From: Bifidobacterium choerinum
GTDB lineage: Bacteria; Actinomycetota; Actinomycetes; Actinomycetales; Bifidobacteriaceae
Direction of reading: 5' to 3'
Assembly: GCF_000741135.1 (NCBI RefSeq)
Contig: NZ_JGYU01000003.1
Span: forward strand, 93,192 to 157,191
DNA length: 64,000 bases
Below are positions 47,003 through 54,666 of the stretch, piece by piece. The position numbers and the translations under genes were made by a program. Below the pieces are notes generated by a model. That model saw only the letters and a program-made list of their open reading frames with translations. It was not told where the DNA came from and did not search any database. Each line of letters begins with the position of its first letter. Within the stretch, counting starts at the first letter, position 1.

Positions 47003-47262
47003 GCGTCTCGCGCTGCGTACGCATACGCGCCGGGCGACGCCGGCGCGTGTTCTGGCGTCTCACACTGCGTATGTGTGCGCTGGTTGTGATGCTGTGGCAG
47101 GATCTGGCGTCCCGCACTGCGTATGCGTACGCTGGCTGTGACGTTGCGGCAGGATCTGGCGTCCCGCACTGCGTATGCATGCGCTGGCTGTGACGCTGGC
47201 GCGTGTTCTGGCGTCTCGCGCTGCGTACGCATACGCGCCGGGCGACGCCGGTCAATGCGGGA
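47003..47262 (+). repeat. family B 52-bp repeat array, locus 2
   Basis: Five tandem 52-bp units start at 47003, 47055, 47107, 47159 and 47211. Each starts gcgtcYcgc and includes a gcgtaYgcatacgc-like palindrome. The first and last units are nearly identical. A small palindrome ACGATAATCGT follows at 47264-47274 before the aminotransferase start region. No gene is in the gap. Confidence 0.9.
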
Positions 47263-47370
47263 AACGATAATCGTCAGCAGTAGCCGAGTCACCGAGCAGG
47301 AACAACAATGCATCGGATAAGGCACATGTATCGCATAACGCATGCATCGTGCAGACAGAAGGAGCATGAG

Positions 47371-48543
47371 ATGGGATTCCATGATTTTTCGTCGCCGTAC
47401 GACTGGTCGCGCATCGCGCAGTACAAGGATCGCGCGCGTGAGTTCGCCGGGGGCATGATCGACCTGTCGATCGGCTCGCCGGTGGACGATGTGCCCGAGG
47501 CCGTGCGCGTCGCGCTCGCCGACGCCGCGAGCGCCGCGAACGGCTACGGCTATCCGGCGACGGTCGGCACCGCCGAACTGCGCGCCGCATTGCACGAATG
47601 GTTCCGCGACTGCCGCGACGTCGAACTTGCGCAGATCGGCGCCGACGTCGTGCCGACGGTCGGCTCGAAGGAGGCCGTCGCGATGATGGCGTCGCTGCTG
47701 CACCTCGGCGCCGGCGACGTTGTTGTCCAGCCGCGCGTGTCCTATCCGACCTACGAAATCGGCACGCAGGTCGCCGGCGCCACCGTGCACAAGGTGGACG
47801 ACGTCGCCGACGTCGCGTCGTGGAAGGACGTGCCCGGCGTCAAGGCCGTGTGGGTGAACTCGCCGAACAATCCGACCGGCGCGACGCTCGACGCGGAGCA
47901 GCTGCGGCGCATCGTGGAGGCGGCGCGCGCGATCGATGCCGTCGTGCTGTCCGACGAATGCTACGCGATGATGGCGTGGAACGACGACAACGACGGCGAA
48001 GGCATGCTCGAGCAGGATCTCGAGGGATCGCCGTGCATGCTGCGTGCCGACGTCTGCGACGGCGACGCCCGCGGCATCCTCGTGCTGTACTCGCTGAGCA
48101 AACAGTCGAACATGGCCGGCTACCGCACCGCGTGCATCGCCGGCGACGCCGCGATCGTGCACGACATGACGAACCTGCGCAAGCAGCTCGGTCTCATCGT
48201 CCCCGGTCCGGTGCAGGCGGCGATGACGGCGGGACTGCGCTCGACCGACGTGGTGCGCCTGCAGCACAACCGCTACCATGCGCGGCTCAAGGCGCTCGTC
48301 GAAGGACTGCGCGCCTATGGATACAACGCGTCGATGCCGCAGGGCGCGCTGTACGTGTGGGTGAAGGCGAAGTCCGGCGACTGCTGGCAGGACATGGAAG
48401 ATCTCGCGTCGATCGGCGTCATCGCGAGCCCCGGCGAGTTCTACGGCGACGGCTCCCATCTGCGCTTCTCGTCGACGGTGAGCGACGAGGACATCGCGGC
48501 CGCCGTCGGCCGACTGCGCGCGGCGGCCGCGGTCGGCGAGTGA
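47371..48543 (+). CDS. dapC: pyridoxal-phosphate aminotransferase, DapC-like
   Basis: A 390-residue class I/II aminotransferase. The PLP Lys is K244 in LYSLSKQSNMAGYR. NSPNNPTG (about 163-170) and the C-terminal Arg region (HLRFSSTVSDEDI) are typical of the fold. Gene order next to a ferredoxin mirrors Rv1177-Rv1178 in Mycobacterium tuberculosis, where the product is the succinyl-diaminopimelate aminotransferase DapC of lysine and peptidoglycan precursor synthesis; that synteny is the basis for the name. ATG 47371 follows aaggagc. A convergent dinB lies downstream. Confidence 0.85.
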   Translation: MGFHDFSSPYDWSRIAQYKDRAREFAGGMIDLSIGSPVDDVPEAVRVALADAASAANGYGYPATVGTAELRAALHEWFRDCRDVELAQIGADVVPTVGSKEAVAMMASLLHLGAGDVVVQPRVSYPTYEIGTQVAGATVHKVDDVADVASWKDVPGVKAVWVNSPNNPTGATLDAEQLRRIVEAARAIDAVVLSDECYAMMAWNDDNDGEGMLEQDLEGSPCMLRADVCDGDARGILVLYSLSKQSNMAGYRTACIAGDAAIVHDMTNLRKQLGLIVPGPVQAAMTAGLRSTDVVRLQHNRYHARLKALVEGLRAYGYNASMPQGALYVWVKAKSGDCWQDMEDLASIGVIASPGEFYGDGSHLRFSSTVSDEDIAAAVGRLRAAAAVGE

Positions 48544-48587
48544 CGACTGCGTGACGGTTGTGCGACGGTGACTGTATGAGTGTGCGT

Positions 48588-48629
48588 GCCGCCGTGGCTG
48601 CGGTTGCGACGCGCCGCGGCCACGGCGGC
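48588..48629. terminator. hairpin between dapC and dinB
   Basis: GCCGCCGTGGC pairs perfectly with GCCACGGCGGC across a 20-base loop, between convergent genes. The rest of 48544-48809 holds only short gcggcgatggYcg direct repeats. Confidence 0.5.
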
Positions 48630-48809
48630 GCGTCGCGCGGCGATGGCCGAATGCGGTGACACCCTTCGATGCGCGCAGCGAGTGCACGGCCGCATGGTGC
48701 ATCGTGCGGCGATGGTCGGATGCGATGATGCGGCGGCCGCGGTTTCGTAATCGCATAGCCGTCGTATGCGCGCCGTCGCGCGGGCACGCATGAGCATCCG
48801 CGCAATTAT

Positions 48810-50084
48810 TCAGATGCCGAGCTGCGCGCTGCCGGAACCGAAACGGCCGCGGATCGCGTCGAGCGCCTCCTCGGCGCCGCGCAGCCGCGTCTGCGTCGTC
48901 GAGACGTGTCCGTCGGCGCCGCTTTCGGCGAGCACGTCGTCGAGCGTCGGCTGGATGACCGTCGTCGCACGGTCGCTCAGGCCGCTCACCGACATGCCGG
49001 CGAGGCGGATCGCGCGCGGCAGTCGCGCCGGCGTCGCGTCGGCCGGAATGTCGAGCATCGCGCGCAGCAGTCGGAGCGTCACCGGCAGCAGTGCGCTCGC
49101 GGAATCGGCCGGCTGTTCGATCGTCAGCGATTTCGTCGTGACGCTCAGGTCGGGGAATCGCAGTTTCACGGTGACGGTGCGCGCGACGAACCCTTTGCGT
49201 CGCAGCGTCGACGCGACGTCGTCGCAGCAGCGCCGCAACAGTCCGCACACGCTCGCCGCGTCGCTTACGTCCTGCGGGAACGTGTGCTCGGCGCCGATCG
49301 ACTTCTCCGGCGCATGCGTGACGATTGGCCGTGCGTCGAGTCCGCGCGCCACATTGTAGAGGCGTTCGGCGGTGATGCGTGAGCCCGCGATGCTTTCGAG
49401 CAGCGGCAGATCGATCTCGGCGAGCGCCTTCACCGAGTCGATGCCGTGCTCGTCCAGACGGCGTTCGAGCGCCGGACCGATGCCGGGGATGCCGCGCAAC
49501 GGCATCATCTGCACGAATTCGGCCTGTCTGGCGACCGGGATGAGCAGCATGCCGTCGGGTTTCGCGTTCGTCGACGCCATCTTCGCGACGAGCTTGTTCG
49601 AGGCAATGCCGACTGAGCAGGTGATGCCGTGGCGTGCACGGACCTGTTCGCGCAGCCATGCGCCGATGCGCAGCGGCGAACCCCATTCGAGCAGCGCGCC
49701 GGCGACGTCCATATAGCATTCGTCGACCGAGACCTGTTCGATCTGGTCGGTCACGCGACTGAAGATCGTGCCGAAGATGTCACGCGAGATTTGGCTGTAG
49801 TAGTGGTGGTCGACGGGCAGGAAGACGCCGCCCGGGCATAGCTGATGCGCGCGTGACGCCGGCATCGCCGAGTTGATGCCGTATTTGCGTGCCTCGTAGT
49901 TCGCCGCCGACACGACGGCGCGGTTGCCGGTGCCGATGATGACCGGCTTGTTCGCGAGTTCGGGATGCCGCGCGATTTCGAGTGACGCGAAGAACGCGTC
50001 CATGTCGATGTGCAGCACCGTGCAGCCACGTTCGTCGTGGCCCCAGTCGCGTTTGGCGGCGGCGATGCGTGGTGCGGTGCTCAT
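48810..50084 (-). CDS. dinB: DNA polymerase IV
   Basis: A 424-residue Y-family translesion polymerase. The catalytic carboxylates are in HIDMDAFFASLE and SVDECYMDV. Template-contact and thumb motifs CSVGIASNKLVAKMAS and RGIPGIGPALERRL follow. The little-finger domain occupies about 240-350, and the C-terminal tail (to GSAQLGI) is longer than the minimal family and may contain a variant clamp-binding sequence. ATG 50084 lies 17 bases from a LexA box, so SOS induction is likely. Confidence 0.93.
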   Translation of the reverse strand: MSTAPRIAAAKRDWGHDERGCTVLHIDMDAFFASLEIARHPELANKPVIIGTGNRAVVSAANYEARKYGINSAMPASRAHQLCPGGVFLPVDHHYYSQISRDIFGTIFSRVTDQIEQVSVDECYMDVAGALLEWGSPLRIGAWLREQVRARHGITCSVGIASNKLVAKMASTNAKPDGMLLIPVARQAEFVQMMPLRGIPGIGPALERRLDEHGIDSVKALAEIDLPLLESIAGSRITAERLYNVARGLDARPIVTHAPEKSIGAEHTFPQDVSDAASVCGLLRRCCDDVASTLRRKGFVARTVTVKLRFPDLSVTTKSLTIEQPADSASALLPVTLRLLRAMLDIPADATPARLPRAIRLAGMSVSGLSDRATTVIQPTLDDVLAESGADGHVSTTQTRLRGAEEALDAIRGRFGSGSAQLGI

Positions 50085-50100
50085 AACCGATAGTCTAGTG

Positions 50101-50112
50101 GAACATTTGTTC
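50101..50112 (-). promoter_or_regulatory. LexA (SOS) box of dinB
   Basis: GAACATTTGTTC is a perfect GAAC-N4-GTTC palindrome. With flanks the minus strand reads TTCGAACAAATGTTCCAC, one mismatch from the actinobacterial consensus TCGAAC-N4-GTTCGA. Confidence 0.88.
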
Positions 50113-50159
50113 GAATGGAAGTGGGTGCGGTGGATCTGGGCGCGGCTGGGGGCTGTTTA

Positions 50160-50434
50160 CGGGTAGGGCATCGACTGGTTCGATGGAACGGGCCGCTGGT
50201 GGCCTGATCCGCGTCCCGATTCGTCGGCATGGTCGATGGAATGGGACGCAATGGGGCCTGTCTGCGGGTGGTTTCGTCGGCCGGCCCGATGAAACGGGAC
50301 GGAGCGGGTGGGATTGTCGAACCGGTCGATGGAATGGGACGCAATGGGGCCTGTCTGCGGGTGGTTTCGTCGGACTGGTCGATGAGGCGGGACGGAGCGG
50401 GTGGGATTGTCGAACCGGCCGACGAATCGGGACG
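50160..50434 (+). repeat. family A intergenic repeat array, locus 5
   Basis: Six cores (50160-50195 with 36 bases, 50212-50248, 50265-50301, 50305-50341, 50358-50394, 50398-50434) have linkers 16, 16, 3, 16, 3. Units 50265-50341 and 50358-50434 are nearly identical 77-base blocks, showing recent duplication. The array sits between dinB and tRNA-Ser in a 507-base gap with no gene. Confidence 0.85.
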
Positions 50435-50591
50435 CAATGGGAGCTTATCTGAGGGTAGGGGCATGAAAGCTGACGAATGGGTGGCGCGTAGGGGATTCGG
50501 GAGGGTGCGGGACACGCACGGTGATGACGATTTGTGCTGGTCGGGGATGGCTGCTATGCTTACAACCTGTTGCACTTATGAAGTGCGGCGT

Positions 50592-50681
50592 GGAGTCATG
50601 CCTGAGTGGCCGAAAGGGGCACCCTGCTAAGGTGTTAGTCGCGTTAGCGGCTCGAGGGTTCGAATCCCTCTGACTCCGCCA
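50592..50681 (+). tRNA. tRNA-Ser (GCT)
   Basis: Acceptor GGAGTCA pairs with TGACTCC. The anticodon arm CACCCTGCTAAGGTG gives GCT. There is a long variable arm typical of Ser, T arm GAGGGTTCGAATCCCTC, and an encoded CCA at 50679-50681. A weak imperfect hairpin at 50690-50711 may be its terminator. Confidence 0.95.
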
Positions 50682-50819
50682 GCTTAAGACGGAATCGCAT
50701 TGCGGTTCCGGCTTTCTCATTGCCGCGGATTGCTGGATTGGGGCGAATGGTTGGTTTGCTGAAAGGTGAAGCCGCGGTACGCCTTTGTCCACAGCCTCGA
50801 TGCATCACTGTAGTACGTT

Positions 50820-50927
50820 CTGCAAATCCCTGCAAATCATGAAACGTTTTCATGGACAGTTTCATGAGACATGTATGCATTGATGAGACATGTATGCAAC
50901 GATTCGCTCACATGCCTGCAAGCATGT
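50820..50927. promoter_or_regulatory. orphan block of direct and inverted repeats
   Basis: In AT-richer sequence with no adjacent gene there are CTGCAAATC twice (50820, 50830), a perfect palindrome CATGAAACGTTTTCATG (50838-50854) of the LacI-family operator form TGAAA-CG-TTTTCA, a 16-base direct repeat ATGAGACATGTATGCA twice (50864, 50883), and ACATGC-6-GCATGT (50910-50927). A further hairpin lies at 50954-50981. It looks like a regulated promoter whose gene is gone. Confidence 0.5.
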
Positions 50928-51000
50928 TCATCGGCTGATCCAAGTCTGATGTGTCGCCTGATATGGCTTCATATCGGGCGATTGACGTATCCGCCGGTTG

Positions 51001-51435
51001 CGTCCCGTTTTGCCGGGCCGGTCGATGGAGGCGCCCGCGGACGGGTCCGGTTGTGTCCCGTTCCGTCGGACTGGCTGATGGTTCCGCCCGGAAACCAGCC
51101 TGCTGGCATCCCGTTTCGTCGGGCCTGTCGATGGAAGCGCCCGCGGACGGGTCCGGTTGCGTCCCGACCCGTCGGGCCGGTCGACAGAACCGCCCGCTTC
51201 GTCCCGTTCCGTCGGGCCTGTCGATGAAAGCACCCGCGGATAGGCCCGGTTGCGTCCCGACCCGTCGGGCCTGTCGATGGAAGCTCCCGGAAACCGGTCC
51301 CGTTGCGTCCCGTTCCGTCGAACTGGTCGATGGTCTCGCCCGCTTCGTCCCAACCCGTCGGCCGGTTCGATGAGCCCACCCGGAGACCGGCCTTGTTGCG
51401 TCCCGTTCCGTCGAACTGGTCGATGGATGGGGACG
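51001..51435 (-). repeat. family A intergenic repeat array, locus 6 (inverted, nine units)
   Basis: Nine 37-bp cores in the opposite orientation start at 51001, 51054, 51107, 51160, 51200, 51253, 51306, 51346 and 51399. Linkers are 16,16,16,3,16,16,3,16. It is the largest array of the family and ends 51 bases before the hydroxyacid dehydrogenase ATG, so it may lie in that gene's promoter or leader. With the block above it fills the 804-base gap after tRNA-Ser. Confidence 0.87.
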
Positions 51436-51485
51436 CAGGACGCTCGATGTGCGGTGGAAACAGAAGCGGCGCTACAGTGGAACCC

Positions 51486-52928
51486 ATGACGGAACACATC
51501 GAACCTACGGAACCGGCGACGACTGTCTCACACGGTGAACCGGCGACCATGCGCACGCCCGAAACGCTGCCCGCCGGCCCCTTTGATCCGACCAACTTGG
51601 CTATCCCGTCCCACTCGACCAGTTCAGCCAGCCCGGCCAGTCCAAACCACTCGGCCATCCCGACCACTCCGGCCAGCCCGACCGTTGCCGCTTCCATGAG
51701 CTTCACATCAGCTTCCACCACGCCTGCAGACACGACGCCTGCACCAACCACACCCACCCCGTCCGCACCCACCACGCCTGCACCCACCACACCCGCAGAC
51801 ACGACACCTGCGGACGAAGTCACCCGGGCGGACGCGACTCCCGTCATCCCCACCTCCGCTCACTCTTCCCGACCGCACTCTTCCCGACCGCACTCTTCCC
51901 GACCGCACTCCTCCCGACCGCACTCCTCCCACCCCCAGCCCGACCGCGCCGATCTTCCGCTCGTGGCCATCCCATGCGTGTTCGAGGACATGATCGCCCC
52001 GCTCAAGGCCGCGCTGCCGATGCTTGACGGCATCGCGCGGGTGCGTCTGTTCGAGGACTACACGTTCGACGAGGACCTCTTCGTCGAGCGCGCGCAGGGT
52101 GCCGACGCCGTCATCGTCATCGGCGTGCACATCTCCGACGACATGCTGCGTCGCCTTGCGAAGACGGCGCGCTGCCTCGCATTCGGCGGCACCGGCGTCG
52201 CGAGCTACGTGAACTTCGATCTGGCGCGCGAACTCGGCGTGCGCATCTGCAACGTGCGCCACTACGGCGACGCGGCCGTCGCCGAGTTCACCTTCGCGTT
52301 GATTCTGGAGCTCGCCCGCCGCGTCGGCGAGCTCGACCGCGAACTGCGCGCCGGCGATTGGGACGGCATGAGCAGCGTCGAACTCGCCGGCAAGACGCTC
52401 GCGATCGTCGGTTTCGGCGGCATCGGACAGACGGTCGCGCGCATCGCCCACGGCTTCGGTATGCAGGTGACCGTCTGGGATTCGGGACGTGGTCCGCGCG
52501 AACGCTATGCCGAACATGGTGTGACGCCGGTCGCGGACATGAAGGCGCTGTTCGCCGGCGCCGATGTCGTGTCGATCCACATGCCGCTCGTCGATGGCAC
52601 GCGCGGCATGATCGGCGATGCCGAACTCGATGCGCTGCGCCCGGGTACGATGTTCATCAACACGGCGCGCGCGGAGATCATCGCCCCCGGCGCGCTCGTC
52701 AGGCGTCTCGAACGCGGCGACATCCCGGCGGCGCTCGACGTCTACTACCAGGAGCCGCTGCCTATGGACAGTCCGCTGCTCGCGATCGACGGCCTCGTGC
52801 TCACGCCGCACGTCGCATGGCGCTCCGACGGCGCGAACCGCAATCTCACACGGCAATGCGTCGAAGACGTCGTCGCCTTCCTCTCCGGCGGCAAGATGAA
52901 CGTCGTCGTCGATCCGGAGACGAAATGA
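51486..52928 (+). CDS. D-2-hydroxyacid dehydrogenase (NAD) with long N-terminal low-complexity extension
   Basis: A 480-residue protein. Residues about 155-480 form a complete D-isomer 2-hydroxyacid dehydrogenase: NAD motif VGFGGIGQTVA, catalytic Arg in INTARAE, Glu in YYQEPLP and His in LTPHVAW. Phosphoglycerate, lactate or other 2-oxoacids are possible substrates; no ACT domain is present. The first 150 residues are Thr/Pro/Ser/Ala-rich and include five SSRPH-type repeats from 15-bp tandem DNA repeats (about 51858-51932). The true start may lie later than ATG 51486, since no clear ribosome site precedes it. The YigZ gene overlaps the stop by four bases. Confidence 0.8.
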   Translation: MTEHIEPTEPATTVSHGEPATMRTPETLPAGPFDPTNLAIPSHSTSSASPASPNHSAIPTTPASPTVAASMSFTSASTTPADTTPAPTTPTPSAPTTPAPTTPADTTPADEVTRADATPVIPTSAHSSRPHSSRPHSSRPHSSRPHSSHPQPDRADLPLVAIPCVFEDMIAPLKAALPMLDGIARVRLFEDYTFDEDLFVERAQGADAVIVIGVHISDDMLRRLAKTARCLAFGGTGVASYVNFDLARELGVRICNVRHYGDAAVAEFTFALILELARRVGELDRELRAGDWDGMSSVELAGKTLAIVGFGGIGQTVARIAHGFGMQVTVWDSGRGPRERYAEHGVTPVADMKALFAGADVVSIHMPLVDGTRGMIGDAELDALRPGTMFINTARAEIIAPGALVRRLERGDIPAALDVYYQEPLPMDSPLLAIDGLVLTPHVAWRSDGANRNLTRQCVEDVVAFLSGGKMNVVVDPETK

Positions 52929-53572
52929 CGACGCGCACGATCCTCGCCGACGCCGCGAACCCGGCGCATGACGCGTTCGTCGAGAAGAAATCCGAGTTCA
53001 TCGGCGACGCGTGCCACATCGACGACCTCGACGCCGCGCTCGCCTTCGTCGAGACGATCCGCGAGATGCATCCGAAGTCGCGGCACGTCGCATACGCGGC
53101 GATCGTCACCGACGGGACGGGGCGCGTCATGGAACGCATGAGCGACGACGGCGAACCGTCGGGCACCGCCGGCAAACCGATCCTCGATGTGCTGCGCGCG
53201 AACGACCTGACCGACTGCGTCGTCGCCGTCACCAGATACTTCGGCGGCATCCTGCTTGGTTCGGGCGGTCTGATCCGCGCGTATTCGACCGGCGCGTCGC
53301 TCGCCGTGAAGGCGGCGCGCAAGGCGCGCATCGTGCAGTGCCGACGCTTCCACGTCCGCCTCGACTACGCGCAGCTCGGCGGCTTCCAGCAGCTGCTCGC
53401 GACCGTCGACGGCGCGCAGCTCGACGCCGCGTTCACCGACCACGTCGAGGTCGACTGCGCCGTGCCGACCGATATGGAGGGCCGATTCGCCGACCGCGTG
53501 CGCGAGACCTTCAACGCGACCGTCGTGCCGGAACCGCTCGGCCTCGTCGCACGGCCCGTCGAGGAACGATAG
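52925..53572 (+). CDS. YigZ/IMPACT family protein
   Basis: A 215-residue YigZ-type protein, of uncertain biochemical role; its eukaryotic relative IMPACT modulates translation control. Family features are FVEKKSEFIGDACHI near the start, HVAYAAIV, SDDGEPSGTAGKPIL and TRYFGGILLGSGGLIRAYS in the N-terminal domain, then a C-terminal ferredoxin-like domain. ATG 52925 is embedded in the dehydrogenase stop (ATGA), indicating translational coupling. Confidence 0.9.
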   Translation: MTTRTILADAANPAHDAFVEKKSEFIGDACHIDDLDAALAFVETIREMHPKSRHVAYAAIVTDGTGRVMERMSDDGEPSGTAGKPILDVLRANDLTDCVVAVTRYFGGILLGSGGLIRAYSTGASLAVKAARKARIVQCRRFHVRLDYAQLGGFQQLLATVDGAQLDAAFTDHVEVDCAVPTDMEGRFADRVRETFNATVVPEPLGLVARPVEER

Positions 53573-53751
53573 CCGGGCGCGTACGAGCGCCGGCCGTGGC
53601 GTATGCGCGACGCGCGGCGACACGCGCGCCGACGCGCGGCCGCGGCGTGCGCGGCGGACGTCGCGCGCAACGGCCGTTGCTAGAGTGGACGGGCATGTGC
53701 ATGCGACCGCGCACATATGCGGCGGAGCGATCTACGGACAGAGGTGGGACG

Positions 53752-54585
53752 ATGACCGATGAGACGATGAATGGCGGAACGATGGGCGACGACGCCACGT
53801 CGACGACGAACGACCAGCCTGTGGCGGACGCGCAGACGGATGCTCAGAACGCGACGAACGTCGCGAACATGGGGGATGCGACGGACGCGACCATGCCGGC
53901 GGACGCCGACGCCGCGGCGCATGCGGCGGCAACGGAAGCCGCCGACGCAATCGACACCAACGATACAGACGAGTCCGACGGCGCCGACGCGCCCCATATC
54001 GAGCCGCTGACGGCGACCTACGAGCGGCTGCGGCATTCGACGGACGCGGCCGAGCTGCACGAGTTCGCGCGCCGTCCGCTGCCGGACCGCGGCGAGCAGG
54101 CGGCGTTCTCGCGAGCGACGGCGTTGCTCGAGGCGGTCGCCGGCAATCCGCACACGCCCGAGGAGGACCGTGTGTTCCTCGCGAGCACGATGCCGTTCCC
54201 GAACGTGCTCGTCAAGCTGTCCGAGGATGCGTCGCCGACGGTGCGCGAGGCCGTCGCCGCGAACGCCGACGACAAGAACTGGCTCGTCGGCAGGCTCACG
54301 AAGGACGACGTGCCCGCCGTGCGCGACAAGGCGCTGCACAACAAGCGCACGTCGTGGAAGATGCGTCTCGAGGGTGCGCAGGACCCGGATATGGATGTCG
54401 AGACGCTCGATTTCCTCTCCCGTCTCGGTGCGGAGCTCGAGCCGGATGCGAACGTTGTATTGTCGTCGATGGTGCGCCGCGCTGTAGCGCTTAACCCTAA
54501 CGCGTCACAGGAGATTCTCGAAAGACTGAGCGCCGATTCGAGCGACGAGGTCGTGCATGCCGCGCGTCGCCGCCTCGGCCAATGA
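53752..54585 (+). CDS. protein with variant leucine-rich (LRV/HEAT-like) repeats
   Basis: A 277-residue protein. The first 85 residues are acidic Asp/Ala/Thr low complexity. From about 100 on there are repeated helices of the variant leucine-rich repeat kind: LVKLSEDASPTVREAVAAN, KDDVPAVRDKALHN, and the final RLSADSSDEVVHAARRRLG. Such repeats form binding surfaces; no enzymatic motif is seen. ATG 53752 follows gaggtggg. The 179-base gap upstream is very GC-rich. The function is not recognised; it is a lone gene ahead of malQ. Confidence 0.7.
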   Translation: MTDETMNGGTMGDDATSTTNDQPVADAQTDAQNATNVANMGDATDATMPADADAAAHAAATEAADAIDTNDTDESDGADAPHIEPLTATYERLRHSTDAAELHEFARRPLPDRGEQAAFSRATALLEAVAGNPHTPEEDRVFLASTMPFPNVLVKLSEDASPTVREAVAANADDKNWLVGRLTKDDVPAVRDKALHNKRTSWKMRLEGAQDPDMDVETLDFLSRLGAELEPDANVVLSSMVRRAVALNPNASQEILERLSADSSDEVVHAARRRLGQ

Positions 54586-54666
54586 ATCCGCGTTCTGTGG
54601 CAAAACTGTGGGAAATGCGCGCGTCGCGGTGTTTTGACAACGTTTGTTGCCCTACACTAGGGAACT

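Noticed and set aside
48630..48750. Short gcggcgatggYcg repeats as a third repeat family
   Set aside because: Only two imperfect copies with no regular spacing.
46540..49719. Very long open frame (about 1059 codons) on the minus strand
   Set aside because: It runs antisense through ferredoxin, the family B array, dapC and part of dinB. Its product is Arg/His-rich low complexity, a by-product of high-GC codon bias.
50644..50880. Minus-strand frame ending ESEGFEPSSR
   Set aside because: It is a false translation of the tRNA-Ser complement, a common mis-annotation.
51001..51435. CRISPR-like array
   Set aside because: Repeats are spaced by only 3 or 16 bases, cores diverge, spacers are themselves conserved, and no cas gene is present.
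50928..51497. Repetitive open frames across the family A array (products like RPVRRNGTQPD)
   Set aside because: They are open in several frames because of the repeat composition; no ribosome site, and the same peptides recur wherever the repeat occurs.
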